From positions 62,001-126,000 of the forward strand of contig VTPC01089972.1 in assembly GCA_011009095.1 (NCBI GenBank): 64,000 bases of DNA. Direction: 5' to 3'. Position 1 is the stretch's first letter. The number at the start of each line of letters is the position of its first letter. A program made the translations under genes and the position numbers. The notes under the pieces were generated by a model. It had not been told where the DNA came from and searched no databases. It saw nothing but the letters and a program-made list of their open reading frames with translations. This DNA is from Ignelater luminosus. Taxonomy: Eukaryota > Arthropoda > Insecta > Coleoptera > Elateridae. Shown in pieces: positions 34,180 through 46,834 of this stretch.

Positions 34180-36970
34180 CATGACGTAATTCGCACTTAA
34201 GATCTAATAACCTGTTGGTCATTTAGTGTCTTTGAGTGTTTAAAGTCGATTTCCAACGTTTTTCTCTAAATAGTTTTTTTTAATTCATTCTTTTTCATTT
34301 CTAGTTTCCAGCATTTCTGCTATTGTCTTTTGGGTCTACCTCTCCTTTTTCCTGAATATTTGGCTTTCCATACTTACTTGACTTGCCTTGTGTTACTCAT
34401 TCTGTAGAGGTAATCTCATTAACTTAATTCCCTCTTTTGTACAACGTAGATATTTCATTTCGACAGCTTGCAATTTTTTTTGTTAAAAGTTCCATGTTTC
34501 ACATCCATATGTTAGTGTTGGTGTATATATGGTTTGGTAAACATTTATTTTTGTCTTTCTTGAAATTTCTTTTTTGTTGATGAAGCACCTCTTTATTACG
34601 AAGTAAAGTTTTAGTGTAACATTAACTTTAAGCTCTTGATCACCCGTTATATCTAGTATCACATCTGGATATTTATATTGATTGATTCGTTAAATTTTGG
34701 TACCTACCATCTATATGGATGTTCATATCCTGTTCTTTTTCTGATATCGCCATTATTTTAGTTTTAATTTTATTTATCTTTAAACCATTGTTTGTAAGTT
34801 CTTAATTCTAGACTATCGAGTTGTCTTGTATGAAAGTGTCTGTAACCGACGAATATTTTTGTTGTTGTGCTACATTCTTTAATAATATCATCGATGAATA
34901 TGTCCAAGGGTGTAAGACTCAACCCTCCTTTGTGTCGTAGTTGTAAATATTTCAGACTTCAAACTTTTCCATATAAGATACTTTGCAGTGCTTTTATGTA
35001 AACTCTTGACTGCATTACTTAACTGAACATCAACAGTTATGTACAAATTCTTCCGTAATTTTAATCTTGGGATCGAGTAGAACGCTTTCGTTAAATCTAT
35101 TAAAGCCATATAAGCTTTTTCACCCAGTTTTCTTTTTTTCTTAGACCCGCCGTAAGCGGGCAGCACGTTACTATCTATTTCAAGTTTCTTCTCAGTCTTT
35201 CCATGAAATCTCTTTAGCTGATGTAATCAAAATTCTTCATTTGGAAAATATTCTTAACATTTTTTTCCTTATTTTTAAGTTCTAATTGCTCTAATGTTAT
35301 ATTTTGTATGTTTCCTATCGTTATTGCTATTTTCTGTTTCTTGTTTGTGCATAGTTTTCTGCTATTTCTTTGCCTTTTAGTTTGTATGATTTAATAGTTT
35401 CGAAATCTATTCTTTTATTTATTTCTTCTTTTGATGATATTTTCATGCCAGATTTCAATTAAGCTACTAGTAAATAATTATCACCGTTAGTCTCGGGTCC
35501 ACTATAATATCTAAAACTCTATCCTCTTTGTCTTTTTATATTAATCTGTAGTTAATAATTGACCTTTTCTGTCAATTTTGTTCTACTCGTGTTTATTTAT
35601 GTGCTCGAAAAAGTGTTGACCACAATAAAATTGTACATTAGGCAGTAATCAAGAAGTCTTCTTCCATTATTGTTTCTTATTCCTTCTTCATATTTATCGA
35701 TGCCCTTGTGTAGCTTGAATGTTTCCTTTCTACTCTACCATTGAAGTCACCAAGTGCATACAGTTTTTCCTTGGATTTTTTTAAGCTTTTCCCCATATAT
35801 ATCTTTTACTTCTACCTACTCATCTTCATTGGGACCATATGTCACCATTACTGGCCATTCTGTTTTATTATTTCCTGCCGTTCAGATTAAGAGTATCCTT
35901 AGTCTGCGGTTAGGTATCTTTTCTATTAGTCTCTTATGTGTTAAACGTGATCTTGGTTCAGTTCAGTAAGCTCTTGACCTTTTTTTGTTTCCTTAACTGC
36001 CAGTTAATCTAATTTAGCCTCTTCAGATTCTCGTATTAGCTTATTTTCTTTTCCGTTAACATTCCTTATATTTTATCTTTCAAGCTTCCAAATAAATCCT
36101 TCAGATTTGTCTACATTCTTCTCATTGCATGTTCGTTGCCAATTTCGTTGTATTTGCAATTATTGATATTTATATTTGCTAGTTTTTTGACCATGTTGTT
36201 CGTGTTATTTCCTCAATTGATTTTGGAAAGAGAGTCTTCTTCTGATGATTTCTCTGTTACAGTTCGTTTACCAGTACTGTCGTTCGGTTCGCTTTCAGAT
36301 TCTCTTCTTACTTGGTTATGATTTAGAGCATGGATTCTATATGTTTCACCATTAATTGTCAGCTTATTGCATGTCATTTGTACTTTACATCCTTTCTGCT
36401 TCGCATCTTTATAGTGTGGTATTAACTATGTTCTTTCTTCTTTTTTCTGCTGCAAAATCTCGATTTTTCAACGCCCTCTTACTATCAGCTTTAAATTTTC
36501 TAAGTCTTGTAACATCATCAATATCGACTTTTTCATTAATTTCAAGTCTATCTTTTTTAATACATTTATTACTTTACATCTTTCTCATTTATTGCTTCTT
36601 TTACTTCTTTAGTTATCAAGATTATTCTTTTTATTTTTCACTCTGAATATTTGATTTTATTATCTTTTTCTTATTAGTTTTTCCTCTTTTTATTTATATC
36701 TCCAATCAAATGTTTGAATTTGGTATCCAGTAATAATTGTAGTCTGTTACTTATTTCACTAAACATGCTTTCTGTTCTTTCTAACTATTACTGAATCCGT
36801 CGATGTTTGTTTACTTACTGTTTGCGCAATGTAATTCAGGATCGAACATTGATGATGCATTTTAATATCTAGGAACATAAAGCTGTTCTTTAAGGATGTC
36901 TTTCATTCTTGCTGCCCATGCATCCACGATCATTTTGGTGGTTATAGGCTTGCTACTCTTCTTTGCTTCG
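34180..36970 (-). pseudogene. LINE relic with endonuclease, RT and C-terminus
   Basis: Reading down the minus strand: an N-terminal part near 36300-36970 with KPITTKMIVDAWAARMKDIL and NGETYRIHALNHNQ (ORF1- or linker-like); an AP endonuclease at about 35500-35860 with VTYGPNEDE, then KLYALGDFNGRVE and RSIINYRLI; an RT at 34888-35166 with AYMALIDLTKAFYSIPR; and a C-terminus near 34400-34560 with YTPTLTYGCETWNF and AVEMKYLRCTK. The VTYGPNE...LGDFNGRVG and TYGCETW phrases are hallmarks of one insect LINE group. The palm FADD box was not found. The copy is heavily mutated. Confidence 0.83.
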
Positions 36971-36974
36971 ATGC

Positions 36975-39940
36975 GGTTGAAATTTCTTGAATTTTGCGTT
37001 TCTTATAAAGGTTCAAAAGCTGTTGCTATCCATAAAGCTGTAGCAAGTACGTGCAACACGCGGACGGTGTAAATCTCAATAAATAGCACATGGTTTCATG
37101 GCTTTATTAAACTTGTTTATAATTAATTAATGTTTAACTTCCATTTCGCGCAATTTTTTAAGTGACAATCAATCACAAGTTGACATCTACTGTTTTATAG
37201 AATCGAGCCATAATAATCGAACTTTTCAGTTATGAGAATCTACATACAGCAATTAGATTGCTTAAATTGGGCCAACTTGTAATTTATAGTTCTCTAAAAT
37301 TTACCTAAGCGTTTGGCAAAAATTGCTTTTATACGGATATCATTTTTTCTGCAATTCACACTATTTCATATGTGTACTGCACGGTAATTTTCACAGAATA
37401 AACTTGTCTATAGAAAACGGACTAGCGTTGATTAACATTATATACGCTATAGAAGGCAAGCAGACGCTCAATGAATAAAGACTAAAAAGAAAAAAAAAAG
37501 AGTAAACAGCATGTTCAACTTTATTTCACTAAAAGCAATTTATTTCTATTTAAGTCTTTCTTTTTTAATGAGTGATGACATTATTACAGCCGAAAATGTT
37601 TTCTAATCAGTCATTGAAATCTCTACCTACTTAATTTACTTTTCGAGTCAGTATTTTCTACTAATTTTATTTTTTTGCTTTAAGTAACGCGTGTATAGAA
37701 ATAGAAATTTAAATCTAAACCAACGGGATGTAATGCAACCCATAGTCAGAGAATTATTATACTGGCAATGCAAAAAAAAATGTAAAAACAAATACAAAAG
37801 AACTTTCCAGAAAAGAAATTTGTACATGCACCAAAGATAATATTGCAAGCAATTTTGATGCAATGCTCTAATAACTAATACTTATTAAGAGCATTGTTGT
37901 ACCATCAAATTACTTTTACATGCATTTTTTGCATCACTCTTAGTTAAAAAAGTGTTAGAGAGTTATTTATTAAATGAATTAAAAAATAATAATATTAAAA
38001 TAATAACGGCAAGGAATAAAAGTGCAAGAAACTCCTTTCCATTGAAATAACTCATTGAGCTACCAGTTGTTATTAAGTAACAATGACAGCAGCATGCTTT
38101 ATACCTCTTTAAATCATGAAAACTACAAAATCAAGAATAATAAATCAAATCATTTATAATAAAACACTAACTGAACAGTTGCATAAAAATTTTTTCAAGT
38201 AGTTGCTCTGTTACTAAATAGTAAAAGTAAACTCTTTAAACCTTCCAGAATTTTCATATAATCTTGATAGCCTCATTCTGAAAATAAATCGCACCTGTTA
38301 TATTCTGAAACTACATAATCATATCTTATATTAAGATCAACATTTATTCATCAATATTACCTTTCCCTTTTACCCTCTCTTTGCTAATTGTAAAATAATA
38401 GAAAGACTGTAATTGATGATGTAACTTCATATAGTAATAGCAATGACATTTTAGTGTCTAATATTAAGAGACTGAATCTTATTATGTTTTCTATGTCAAA
38501 TAAATAATCGCAACGTAACTTAATACGTTTAAGGAACAGGTGATTGGCGAAACAACTTAAAAATCTGTTTGTTAAACCAAATTAATGAAATGCTCTGTTA
38601 GAAGTGCTACGTCACTTTCATAAAACTCTTTCTCAAGTAGTAGCTTTTAATGTTTAAGCAAATTTATTGTTCCTTTCATTTTTCGGTTCCGGTAGCCCAC
38701 GGAAGTAAACAAGAAGTAACGCAAAACTAACGGCTTTACATTGCAGAACGTGCTGAATGACCAGTCATTTAGTAATTTTCAACTCGTTTTCGTTAATGTG
38801 AGAGACTTAATTAACCTTTGTAGTTTGTTCTTGAATCCGTTAGTTTGTATATTATAGTATGTGTGGTAATATTATTTTAATTTTTTCTGAATTATGCAAG
38901 AAAGATTTTTGTTTTATTGTGTGATAAAATTTGAAAACCTTAGTCATTTCATAAGTTTATATTTACTTATTATCGTTATAAATCTAAAGGAAGTGTTACA
39001 AACGTGACTGATTTTTTCTGTATGTAGGTACCTCAGCTAATTAGTATCTATGGGTCAACACACCTTGCAAGTTTTGATAAAAATGTGTACAGTTTGCTTA
39101 GGTTTCCTAATAACCTATAAAATTTAAAAGAATAATGTTCGAGGTCTTCACCCACACTGCAAAACAAGCTGGAAAGAATGCGTCAAGTGATTATAACAGG
39201 ATCTAAGGAATAATTTACATAAATTTTCTGGGAGTTGAAGCTCATCCCACATTTGTAGGTGTTTAGTTACCTTTGCGGTACTTTAATGAAAATGATTTAA
39301 AATTAATTTTCTATTTTAATTTCCAATGGTATTGGAGTGCAAACCGCACAGTTTGTTTTTCATTTCAAAGTCAGTAACTTTGTCTACTTTATGATATATG
39401 TAAATTTTGCTTATTATTATGACCTACTCTCTTAGGGTTATTTCAGCTGTAATGTTCGAATTATTAAAAAATTGTCTTGATATATTTCCGTCAATTGTGC
39501 TTCCCACCCACTGTTTAACGGCATCGATTTTCTAGTTCTTTTAAGCAATCCGTTCTCAATCCTTTTCTTTGTCTCTTCCTTGTCATTTTTCGTTTCAACA
39601 TTAGTTCTTCACCTTTCAAATTGACTTGGAGGATGCATTCCAGAAATTTTATTCGAGCTTGCACGGGCGACAATTCCACCCTGAATGCAGCTGTGTTTTC
39701 TGGTATATTACCAACGTCGGACTGTACGAAAAAGGCTCACCGAAAATTCAAAAAAACGGCAAAAACACTAACACTTATCAAATATGAGGACAATAGTACA
39801 GGTTATTGGGATTGAGAAGATTTCAAGTTTTATTGCTCTTAGTATTCCGACGCTTCTATACATACAGTTTCTTTAAGATGCTGAATGCGGCAATGTGTAT
39901 AAAGATAAAATCGTGACTGATTTTTACCATTGTAATAGCC
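36975..39940. other. AT-rich DNA, no gene recognised
   Basis: About 3 kb without a recognisable coding region or RNA gene. Small frames (for example 37648-37863 and 39621-39815) carry no motif I know. Confidence 0.45.
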
Positions 39941-39949
39941 AAGAAGATT

Positions 39950-41950
39950 TAAAGTATTGTCGCCGTAGGCGGCGTAAGTAGGAAGGCAAATGATGACTCT
40001 TGAATCACTTAGAGAAGGTTAAAAACTGCGTTATACTGTAGTATACATTTTCTGCACGATCGCGTGACAAACCTGCAAATGTAGGAGCGACTGGGGGTAG
40101 CAGACACGGCGGGCGTCGCTCGGCGTTTCAAAGGATAATTAATTCAAGCGGCGACCGTAGTCTATCCTACGTCATTGAACACAAAAGAAAATTTACTGGT
40201 CGGATTCGAAGTAAATAGGGCACTTCCAGTACGATATCTGGAAATTTAGTTACGCCCTATCTTATAAGGTAAAGTGCGTTTATTTCTATTTGGCTTATCT
40301 TCTTATGCGAAAGTCAAATGCATAACATCCTTATGATTTGTTAAACGGCATTTGCTGTTGTTAGAGACTTATCTCCAAACGAAATGTGTTTCGACAGGGA
40401 CGTACTTGGTTTGTCTAAATATTTCTTGTTCGGAAAGTTTTAAGAAGCGGATGAAATAAAACTTGATCATCATCATTCCTATAATGCCAAACACGAGCAT
40501 TAACAAACCTTATAATAATAAAACTAAAGAAAAGATTAATCTTAATGGAATTGGAAGGAATTGTTCTCTGGCGTTCGGAGCACCTGCCCAAAATCTCCAC
40601 ACATATAGTCAAGAAGGTAGAGAAAATTTCGACATTGAAGGAACATGGTTTGCTACCATGATATAGTAACACAGTAAAAAGATCATGAGCAGATGATACG
40701 TCCAGAAGTACGTTAAGAGTACCGTGTTCGCGTGGAAAGTGTCATTATACTTAATGCAGGTGGAGATTTTGAATTTGTAAAAGGAACTCTGCTAATATCT
40801 GTAAAGAAACTAGCATATAGCTCTGCTAGTTATCACCAAGACTTCAGCTAAATTCTTTGAAGAGTATTTAAAAAACCAATTATTGTCGAATATTCTAGAA
40901 AGTTTGGTAATTGTTTTGGATAACGCTAGTTATCCCTCAAGGCAACTTGCAAAATACCATTTGGAAACACTAGAAAAGCGAAAATAGAGGTATCAAATTC
41001 AATTTCAGAAAAGGAAGAATTATAAGAAAGGTTAGAAGAAAGTGGAGCATGGAGTCGCAAGGCAGCTAAAGAACTCACACAGCCCGTGTTCGAAAAAGTA
41101 AAGCGGGCGGGAACGGTTTTATTATTTTTAAGATTCCAACTGACACATATAATTATAAGACTCAGTAAGGTGACTCTTATCCGTACGATAGATAAGATAT
41201 TTAAGATGTAAACGTGAAAGGCGGCGATGACGTTGAAGAAAGCGAAATGCAACGGTATGCCGCCGTAGGCGGCCTTAAATGTATGTAAGTAGAACAATAA
41301 CAAGTGATAGATCCGCAAAGCTACGTAAGAGTCTTGTTTTAGGACCATAGCGTGTTTAGAAAATAATGTTCAGATACGTTACTGAAAAGAAGATTCAAAC
41401 AAGTTCAAGGTGCTACCGCTGGAAGAAATAAAATACGACAACAGGCCGCCATAGGCGGCTTCAAGCGAAAGCGTGATCCTAGATCAATAATAACTTACCA
41501 TAAGAAAATTAAATAGTAAAAAAAGCACAAGAGGACGTAGGAGCTTTGTGGGCAGCGCTGCAGAGCGATGAAAGAGCGTTTATTGAAGACACAACGTACT
41601 CAAACGGTGATGTAGTAATTTTTTAAGATAGCAAGTTAATTAAAGGCTATTGTTATTTTTATGATATACAAGAAAGTGGCAAATGCTTACTTAAAATGAG
41701 ACGCACGACGGTAGGCTGCCATAAGTGATTTCAGTGGAAGCGCAATTCTGGATCCACAATAACCTACCTTAAGAGGGTTGAAAAGTAACAGAAGGGGAAC
41801 TAGTCTCAACGAAAGATCAAGATGTTACCCCCAAGGCGGCGTTGATGAAGAAAGTGAAGCACAGCGGTTACCAAAGGTTAAAAAGTAAAAAAAAGTTGAA
41901 CAATGACGACGATTGCGTAAAGGGCAGGGATGCACGATGAAAACATAACC
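39950..41950. repeat. field of diverged repeats carrying a GCCGCC(G/A)TAGGCGGC palindrome
   Basis: The near-perfect palindrome appears at about 39959, 41262 and 41443, with decayed forms near 41713 and 41850. Two ~80 bp blocks align: one beginning GGCCGCCATAGGCGGCTTCA at 41443 and one beginning GGCTGCCATAAGTGATTTCA at 41713. Both then run through a GATCCT/GGATCC-like segment, CAATAATAACTTACC or CAATAACCTACC, and a purine-rich AAAAGTAA end. A third shared piece (GAAGAAAGYGAARYGCARCGG) occurs near 41235 and 41860. This suggests an old array or repeated insertions. The transposase remnant at 40740-40990 lies inside this region. Confidence 0.5.
40740..40990 (+). pseudogene. DDE transposase remnant
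   Basis: The plus strand reads IILNAGGDFEFVKGTLLISV, then KKLAYSSASYHQDFS. After a shift it reads AKFFEEYLKNQLLSNILESL followed by VIVLDNASYPSRQLAKYHLE. The layout 'AG...GFV...LL....S..YH.(E/D)M', then ~25 residues, then 'SVIV.DNASYHS.Q' is that of insect DDE-superfamily transposases (Tc1/mariner-like or relatives). The second catalytic Asp (DNASY) is present, while the expected His after Tyr is Pro. Both termini of the protein are missing or unrecognisable. Confidence 0.72.
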
Positions 41951-42059
41951 AGCGTCGCGTCGGACTAAATCAGAGAAATTCAAGGAGAATTCATGAAGCG
42001 CGAGAATACTACTTATTACATGAAGACATTATTACAGGTTTTTAGTTTGAAGAAGTTGT

Positions 42060-43720
42060 AGTTTCATTGCTCTTTGGGGGGTTTTAGTCCCACACTGCAA
42101 ACATTACGCACCAATTGGTTTATATCTGAAGTTCTGTTTTCTTTTGAACCTAGGCCTGACATTAACCTTCTTTTTATTTCTTCAAATGCCTTCTCTTGGT
42201 CTTCCTTCCACTTAAAATCTATTTTTTAATAATTCATTTTTATGTGTTAATCTTGTTAATGGTTCAGATATCGTTGCTAAGTGTTTTACAAATAGTCTGA
42301 AGAAGCTTGCTAAGACCTAAAAACCTTTTAACACCAGGTACATCTACAGACTTTCCTCGGTTCAGGTTCAAGGCTTGCTTCCGAAATAATATACCTCAGG
42401 TACTCTACTCATTCTTTACCAAATGGACATTTTGTGAGTTTGATGGTCAATTTTGCTTAACTTTGAAAACTTGTCGTAAACGCACATCATATCGGACCAG
42501 TCTTGTGTAGGAATCAAAATTTTATCTAAGAAAAATAATAAAGTCTTATCTCGCAAAGGCCCTAACACAGTCTACATGAGTTTTGAGAAATGGAGAATCC
42601 ATCAGTCTAAACGTAGCTCGGGTAAATTCGTCAGTTTCATCAGGCGCGATGAATCAAAATTTACTTATGCAAGTGTATCAAAGTTTTACATCATTGAAAA
42701 GAGAAAAACATTCTCTATCAAATGAGTACAATAAAGGTATACCTATCCATTAAAAAAATTGAAGCATTATTCAATGCGCTTTTGTTTTTTAAAAAATAGT
42801 TATTTGGTATTGCCCTGTAATGTAAAACTAAACACTAAACAACTTTTATAGGAAACATTTTTCCATAAAATGCATATTTACTGAGGTATATATAGGATAT
42901 TCCATACTTTTCGGACACACTGTATATTATTGAAGTGTTTCTGGAAAAAACTGATTCATGAGGCGTTGTCGTGTCTGCGGCGAATGTAATAGGCCGAAAG
43001 CTATTCGGACGAACTTGAACAATCCTCTTTTGGGTACCATAAAGGTACACTTTTCACAACTAGAATGATCTAAAGGTATCTACTCGAACGTATGTTTTAT
43101 GCCTGTTAAGGTCAGATATTAGGCATCTCTTGATTTGTTAAGAATATTTGAAACATACGCGAGAGAGAATATGCATCACGTTTGGTTAAGGAGTTTAGTT
43201 TACGTCCGTCAATTTTTTAACCAACAAAACGGGATTACTCCAAGCAGCAGGAGTAAGTCGTACCACACCTAGGGGCGGGCAACATCTTATCTAATTCCTG
43301 ATTCAACAAGATCTGCGTGGCGGAAGAAATACGGAAATATCTCTGTTTAACGAGCTAAGCCTGTGTCTATGTGATGACTAACTAAAAAGGTTCTTTTCAG
43401 ACCTGTTAGCACTTATTAATTTCAATGAGTTGAACTTGTTGAGTACGGCTAAAAAATCTATCTTTAACAACAAGAGTTTACAAAAAATCTACCCCAGAAT
43501 TAACTTGTATTGTATTGAAGGGATGGTCCAGGCCGTAAAAAACTTAGTGGGCAAATTTTTGTACAGGTTGTTGGATCCCAAAGACAAATACATTTTCTGA
43601 AACTTAGACTTCAAGATCGTGTTAATTTAACAAGTCAACACCAGGTTGTATAATGATAGAGATCTCTACTCCGGAATCCAATAATGCGAGGACTTTGACA
43701 CTATTGATTTTGATTTTGAT
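42060..43720 (-). pseudogene. Ty3/gypsy pol relic (protease, RT, RNase H start)
   Basis: Minus-strand reading shows a retroviral-type aspartic protease at about 43656-43703 (VLALLDSGVEISII, with the D-S-G active-site triplet). The RT start is near 43110-43230 (LDGRKLNSLTKRDAYSL). The palm is near 42500-42600 (LGPLRDKTLLFFLDKIL, where FLDDIL is usual, so one catalytic Asp is lost). The post-palm signature near 42200-42430 reads VEYLRYIISEASLEPEPRKV and FVKHLATISEPLTRLT. The RNase H approach follows near 42060-42130. A ~400-bp unrelated-looking stretch (about 42700-43090) interrupts the RT. Frame shifts are frequent. Integrase and LTRs were not found. Confidence 0.85.
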
Positions 43721-43799
43721 GATTGGCCTCCGACTGAAAGGATCAGAACAAACTACAGGACTGACCTTATAATATTTGTAAAATGACTCCATCTCGTGT

Positions 43800-45270
43800 A
43801 GTGAAGACTGTTATTTCGCTGGGGAAGTTTTGGGAACTGAACCAATAGAAGAATCAGTTGAGACCTTCATGGGAAATGTTGTGCAGCGTCGCCGTGACGA
43901 AGCTTTAAAACATTTTAGACAATTTTTTGTAATGCCATTTCTATACCCGCACCGGTGACAAAATTGGTTGTTCGTCTGTTGACAATATTGAAAGCAATGT
44001 CCCTTTTGTAAGCAATTCCAACAGGCAGTTCGTGTCTTCATTCCTACCTCGCAACTTGACGCGCTGGATGCATCCTATTAAGAGATTTGTAAACAAGTTC
44101 AGATTCAAGTAACTCAGAAAAGTGTTTAGAAGGATGCTTAAACTGATTCATGATGTGTACCCGGTTTTGCTCAATAAGCCTACTGCCCCTTTTAAAGTTA
44201 TGAATTGTATTTATATCTAAAGACAATAAACGTTCAGAGAAAGACAATTGTAGATTTCTCATAAAAAGTCTTGATTTCAATTTCTAAGAGGGTGAGCAAA
44301 TGGGCACGCAGATTTTAAAAAACTGCAATAAACAAGGCAATCTTGTCTTCATTACCATGGATTCTGTCTTAATTTCCTCCCATAATTGGTTATCAAAATC
44401 AAATGGTAAGAAATCTTGCTTTAAGAATGTCACAATATCCTTTCATACTCTAACTTGGTCTATAATGGAACGATACCTAGCTCAAAGATCGATTGTTCGC
44501 TCAAGAACCTCTTACTAAATACATTTCCTCTACTCGCTCTAAGAACGATATAAGTTTGCTAGAATCGCCATCAAAGTAAAGATTCCAACGAAAACTAGAG
44601 TTCATGTTTTAGAAATGACCTACGCTAGAGGAAGTTGATAAGTCAGTTCTGACAGTAAAGCAGGTTTAGATTATCTACTGACTAAACTATCCCTCCACAA
44701 ATTGGAATACTATATCGGAAAGGAAGGGTTTAGACTAATTAGAGATTCTAAACTGTCTATCGTTCTTGAGGTCTATCAAACCTAGATTAATACCAGCTGC
44801 CTGATCCAATAGCTCGGGAACAGAAGATGTTTGAATCGCCTGAGTCACATCTGAGAACGAAGAGGATGCATTCAGACTTAAAGCTAAATCGTTCTGACTA
44901 AGATCTAGCAATGATGATTCTGGCACCGAATTTAGGTCAGGTGTAAATAAATCAATCAGAGAATCAACAGGTACTACAAAACTGAAGTTATTCCATAACC
45001 CCTATAATCATTCGATGTAGAATTTCTAAGAGGGGCAAGGATTATACCTATGCGAATGCGCTCTCGTTTCATTTCAATGACAGAAGATGTGCTCTCATGT
45101 GATTCCGGATGTAACCTATTCAATTTTAATATTATGTAGTGCTGGAGGTTCCACAGACGCTGAAAAGAATAGCAACCTGTGCTACGAGAGTAATTAGTCA
45201 ATAACCTTTTAAGCTCCATAACCTTTTCTTGGCAAATGAGATCTAGTCTCAACATCTAAAAAGTTCTCTA
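43800..45270 (-). pseudogene. Ty3/gypsy gag relic with zinc knuckles
   Basis: Directly upstream (minus sense) of the protease lies a gag-like region in broken frames: 44974-45255, 44735-44926, 44044-44280 and 43811-44041. The last contains CWNCLQKGHCFQYC, a correct CX2CX4HX4C knuckle, followed by CHRCGYRNGITKNC, in which the His position is Gly. Other parts are helical with no specific motif, as usual for capsid. The order gag-knuckle-protease-RT fits a single element of about 3.2 kb remaining length. Confidence 0.75.
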
Positions 45271-45655
45271 ACATTGCACGTCTAAGATTACAATTACCTA
45301 TTGACAGAATAACCCTAATTGCCAATTAATATTCAATTTCTGCTAAGTTCGAATATCGGAATTCCATTTTTAACATGCAAACACACACCCGAGCAACTCA
45401 GAAGGTCTGTTGCGACCTCAGTGCCTATACCCCAAGCTCCCGGTTGGGCATCAAATTCATAGTCAACTCCTCATCCTGTTGAGGGACGAAGTTTTAACTA
45501 CAACTGGGTTTTGGGTTTAATCCCATGATAATTAGAATTCGCAAGAACTTGACAAATATAATTTTTGTGCTCTGCATACTTGTTGGATTCAGTAATAATA
45601 ATATTGCAGAGTTCTTCGTCAAACAAACTGAAAAATATTTCTAAAGGGGAATCAA

Positions 45656-46830
45656 TATGAGGGTTGCTATTTATGTATCAGGAATAATCACTAAAAACAA
45701 ATATTTATCATTGAAAGTGGTCTTATTGTTTTTCAAAATATTCTCCGCGATGATCGATACACTTTTGCTTACATGTGAACCGATTTTATTAGCACTTTTT
45801 CCATTCCGATTGAGGTATCTCCAAAAAATGCATTCTGAACGCATCAATCGCTTCTTCTGGCGTCGAAAATCCTTGACCACGTATAGTTTATTCTTCACGA
45901 AAGGGAACAAAAAAAAATCATTGGGTGCCAAATTAGGACTGTACGGTGGATGACCCAAAATTCGATGTTTTGATTTGTCAAATATTCAGATGTTTGGGCC
46001 GATGTGTGAGAGCTCGCATTGTCGTGGTGAAGGATGATCCTGCGTCGCTGGTTGTTTTTTCTTATTTCCCCAAAGACTTCTGGCAAGCAAATGGTTGTGG
46101 ACTATTCAGAATTGACAGTTTTACGATCCTTTACGGGCACTCTAACCACATGTCCATTTATCCCAAAAATACAGGCGGCCATTTGCTTCGAAGTGCTTCT
46201 TGCGCGAACAGCTTTTGTTGGGCTCGGCTCATTTTGGGAGACCCATACAGTCGACTGCTGTTTACTTTCAGGCTCATATGCGTAGATCCAAGATTCGCCA
46301 CTTGTGTGGATGTTATACACGGCTTTTGACGCACCACGATTGAATTTTTCGCGTATCCCTTTGCACCAATCGACTCAGGCGTCTTTTTGAGCAACTGTCA
46401 CATTATGCGGAATCCAACGCGAACAAATCATTTTCACGGCTAAATGTCCAGGTAAAAGCTTGCGTATGCTTGTGATACTAATGCCCAGGAATGCCTTAAC
46501 CTCACGGTATATCACCTGACGATCTTGCCTTATCAGTTTACGCAAAGCATCGATGTCATCTGGTACCACCGCTGATTTTAGACGACCTTCTTTAAATTCG
46601 TCCGTGTACGAACGCGGCCACGATTGAATTCACTAAACAAGTGATATACAGTGGTGTTAGATAGTGCTTCGTCGCCAAAAGTCGAAGTGAGTTGATCGAT
46701 GAGTTGCTGAGATAATTTTCGTTAGGAGTCGTAATAAATCATCGCTCCAAAACTTTTGCGAGTTAATTTCATTTTTTGACTGAGATAAAATTTTCGTCAC
46801 TGTACACAACACAAGTAGCGTCCGTATGAC
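45656..46830 (-). mobile_element. mariner-family transposon, transposase decayed
   Basis: Minus-strand frames cover a whole mariner transposase. The N-terminus lies near 46640-46780 (MKLTRKSFGAMIYYDS, then QLIDQLTSTFGDEA). A helix-turn-helix segment is at 46375-46569 (DIDALRKLIRQDRQVIYREV). A catalytic core follows with SGESWIYAYEPESKQQSTVW at 46102-46320, where the usual TGDES is TSGES so the first Asp is lost. Next come ILHHDNASSHTS (45895-46086) and HPPYSPNLAPNDFFLFPF (45671-45958), keeping the second and third Asp of the DD34D triad. At least four shifts separate them. TATGAGGGTTGCTATTTAT at 45656 and ACAAGTAGCGTCCGTATGA at 46811 look like imperfect inverted ends. The copy is inactive. 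Confidence 0.88.
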
Positions 46831-46834
46831 AAAA

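Noticed and set aside
40926..41348. 140-codon minus-strand frame
   Set aside because: The opposite strand carries the DDE transposase motifs at its edge. The minus peptide has no recognisable domain, and its AAYGG phrase comes from the palindromic repeat.
44285..44310. GGGTGAGCAAATG as a second hAT end matching 49133
   Set aside because: Only 13 bases match and the flanks differ. It lies within gag-like sequence.
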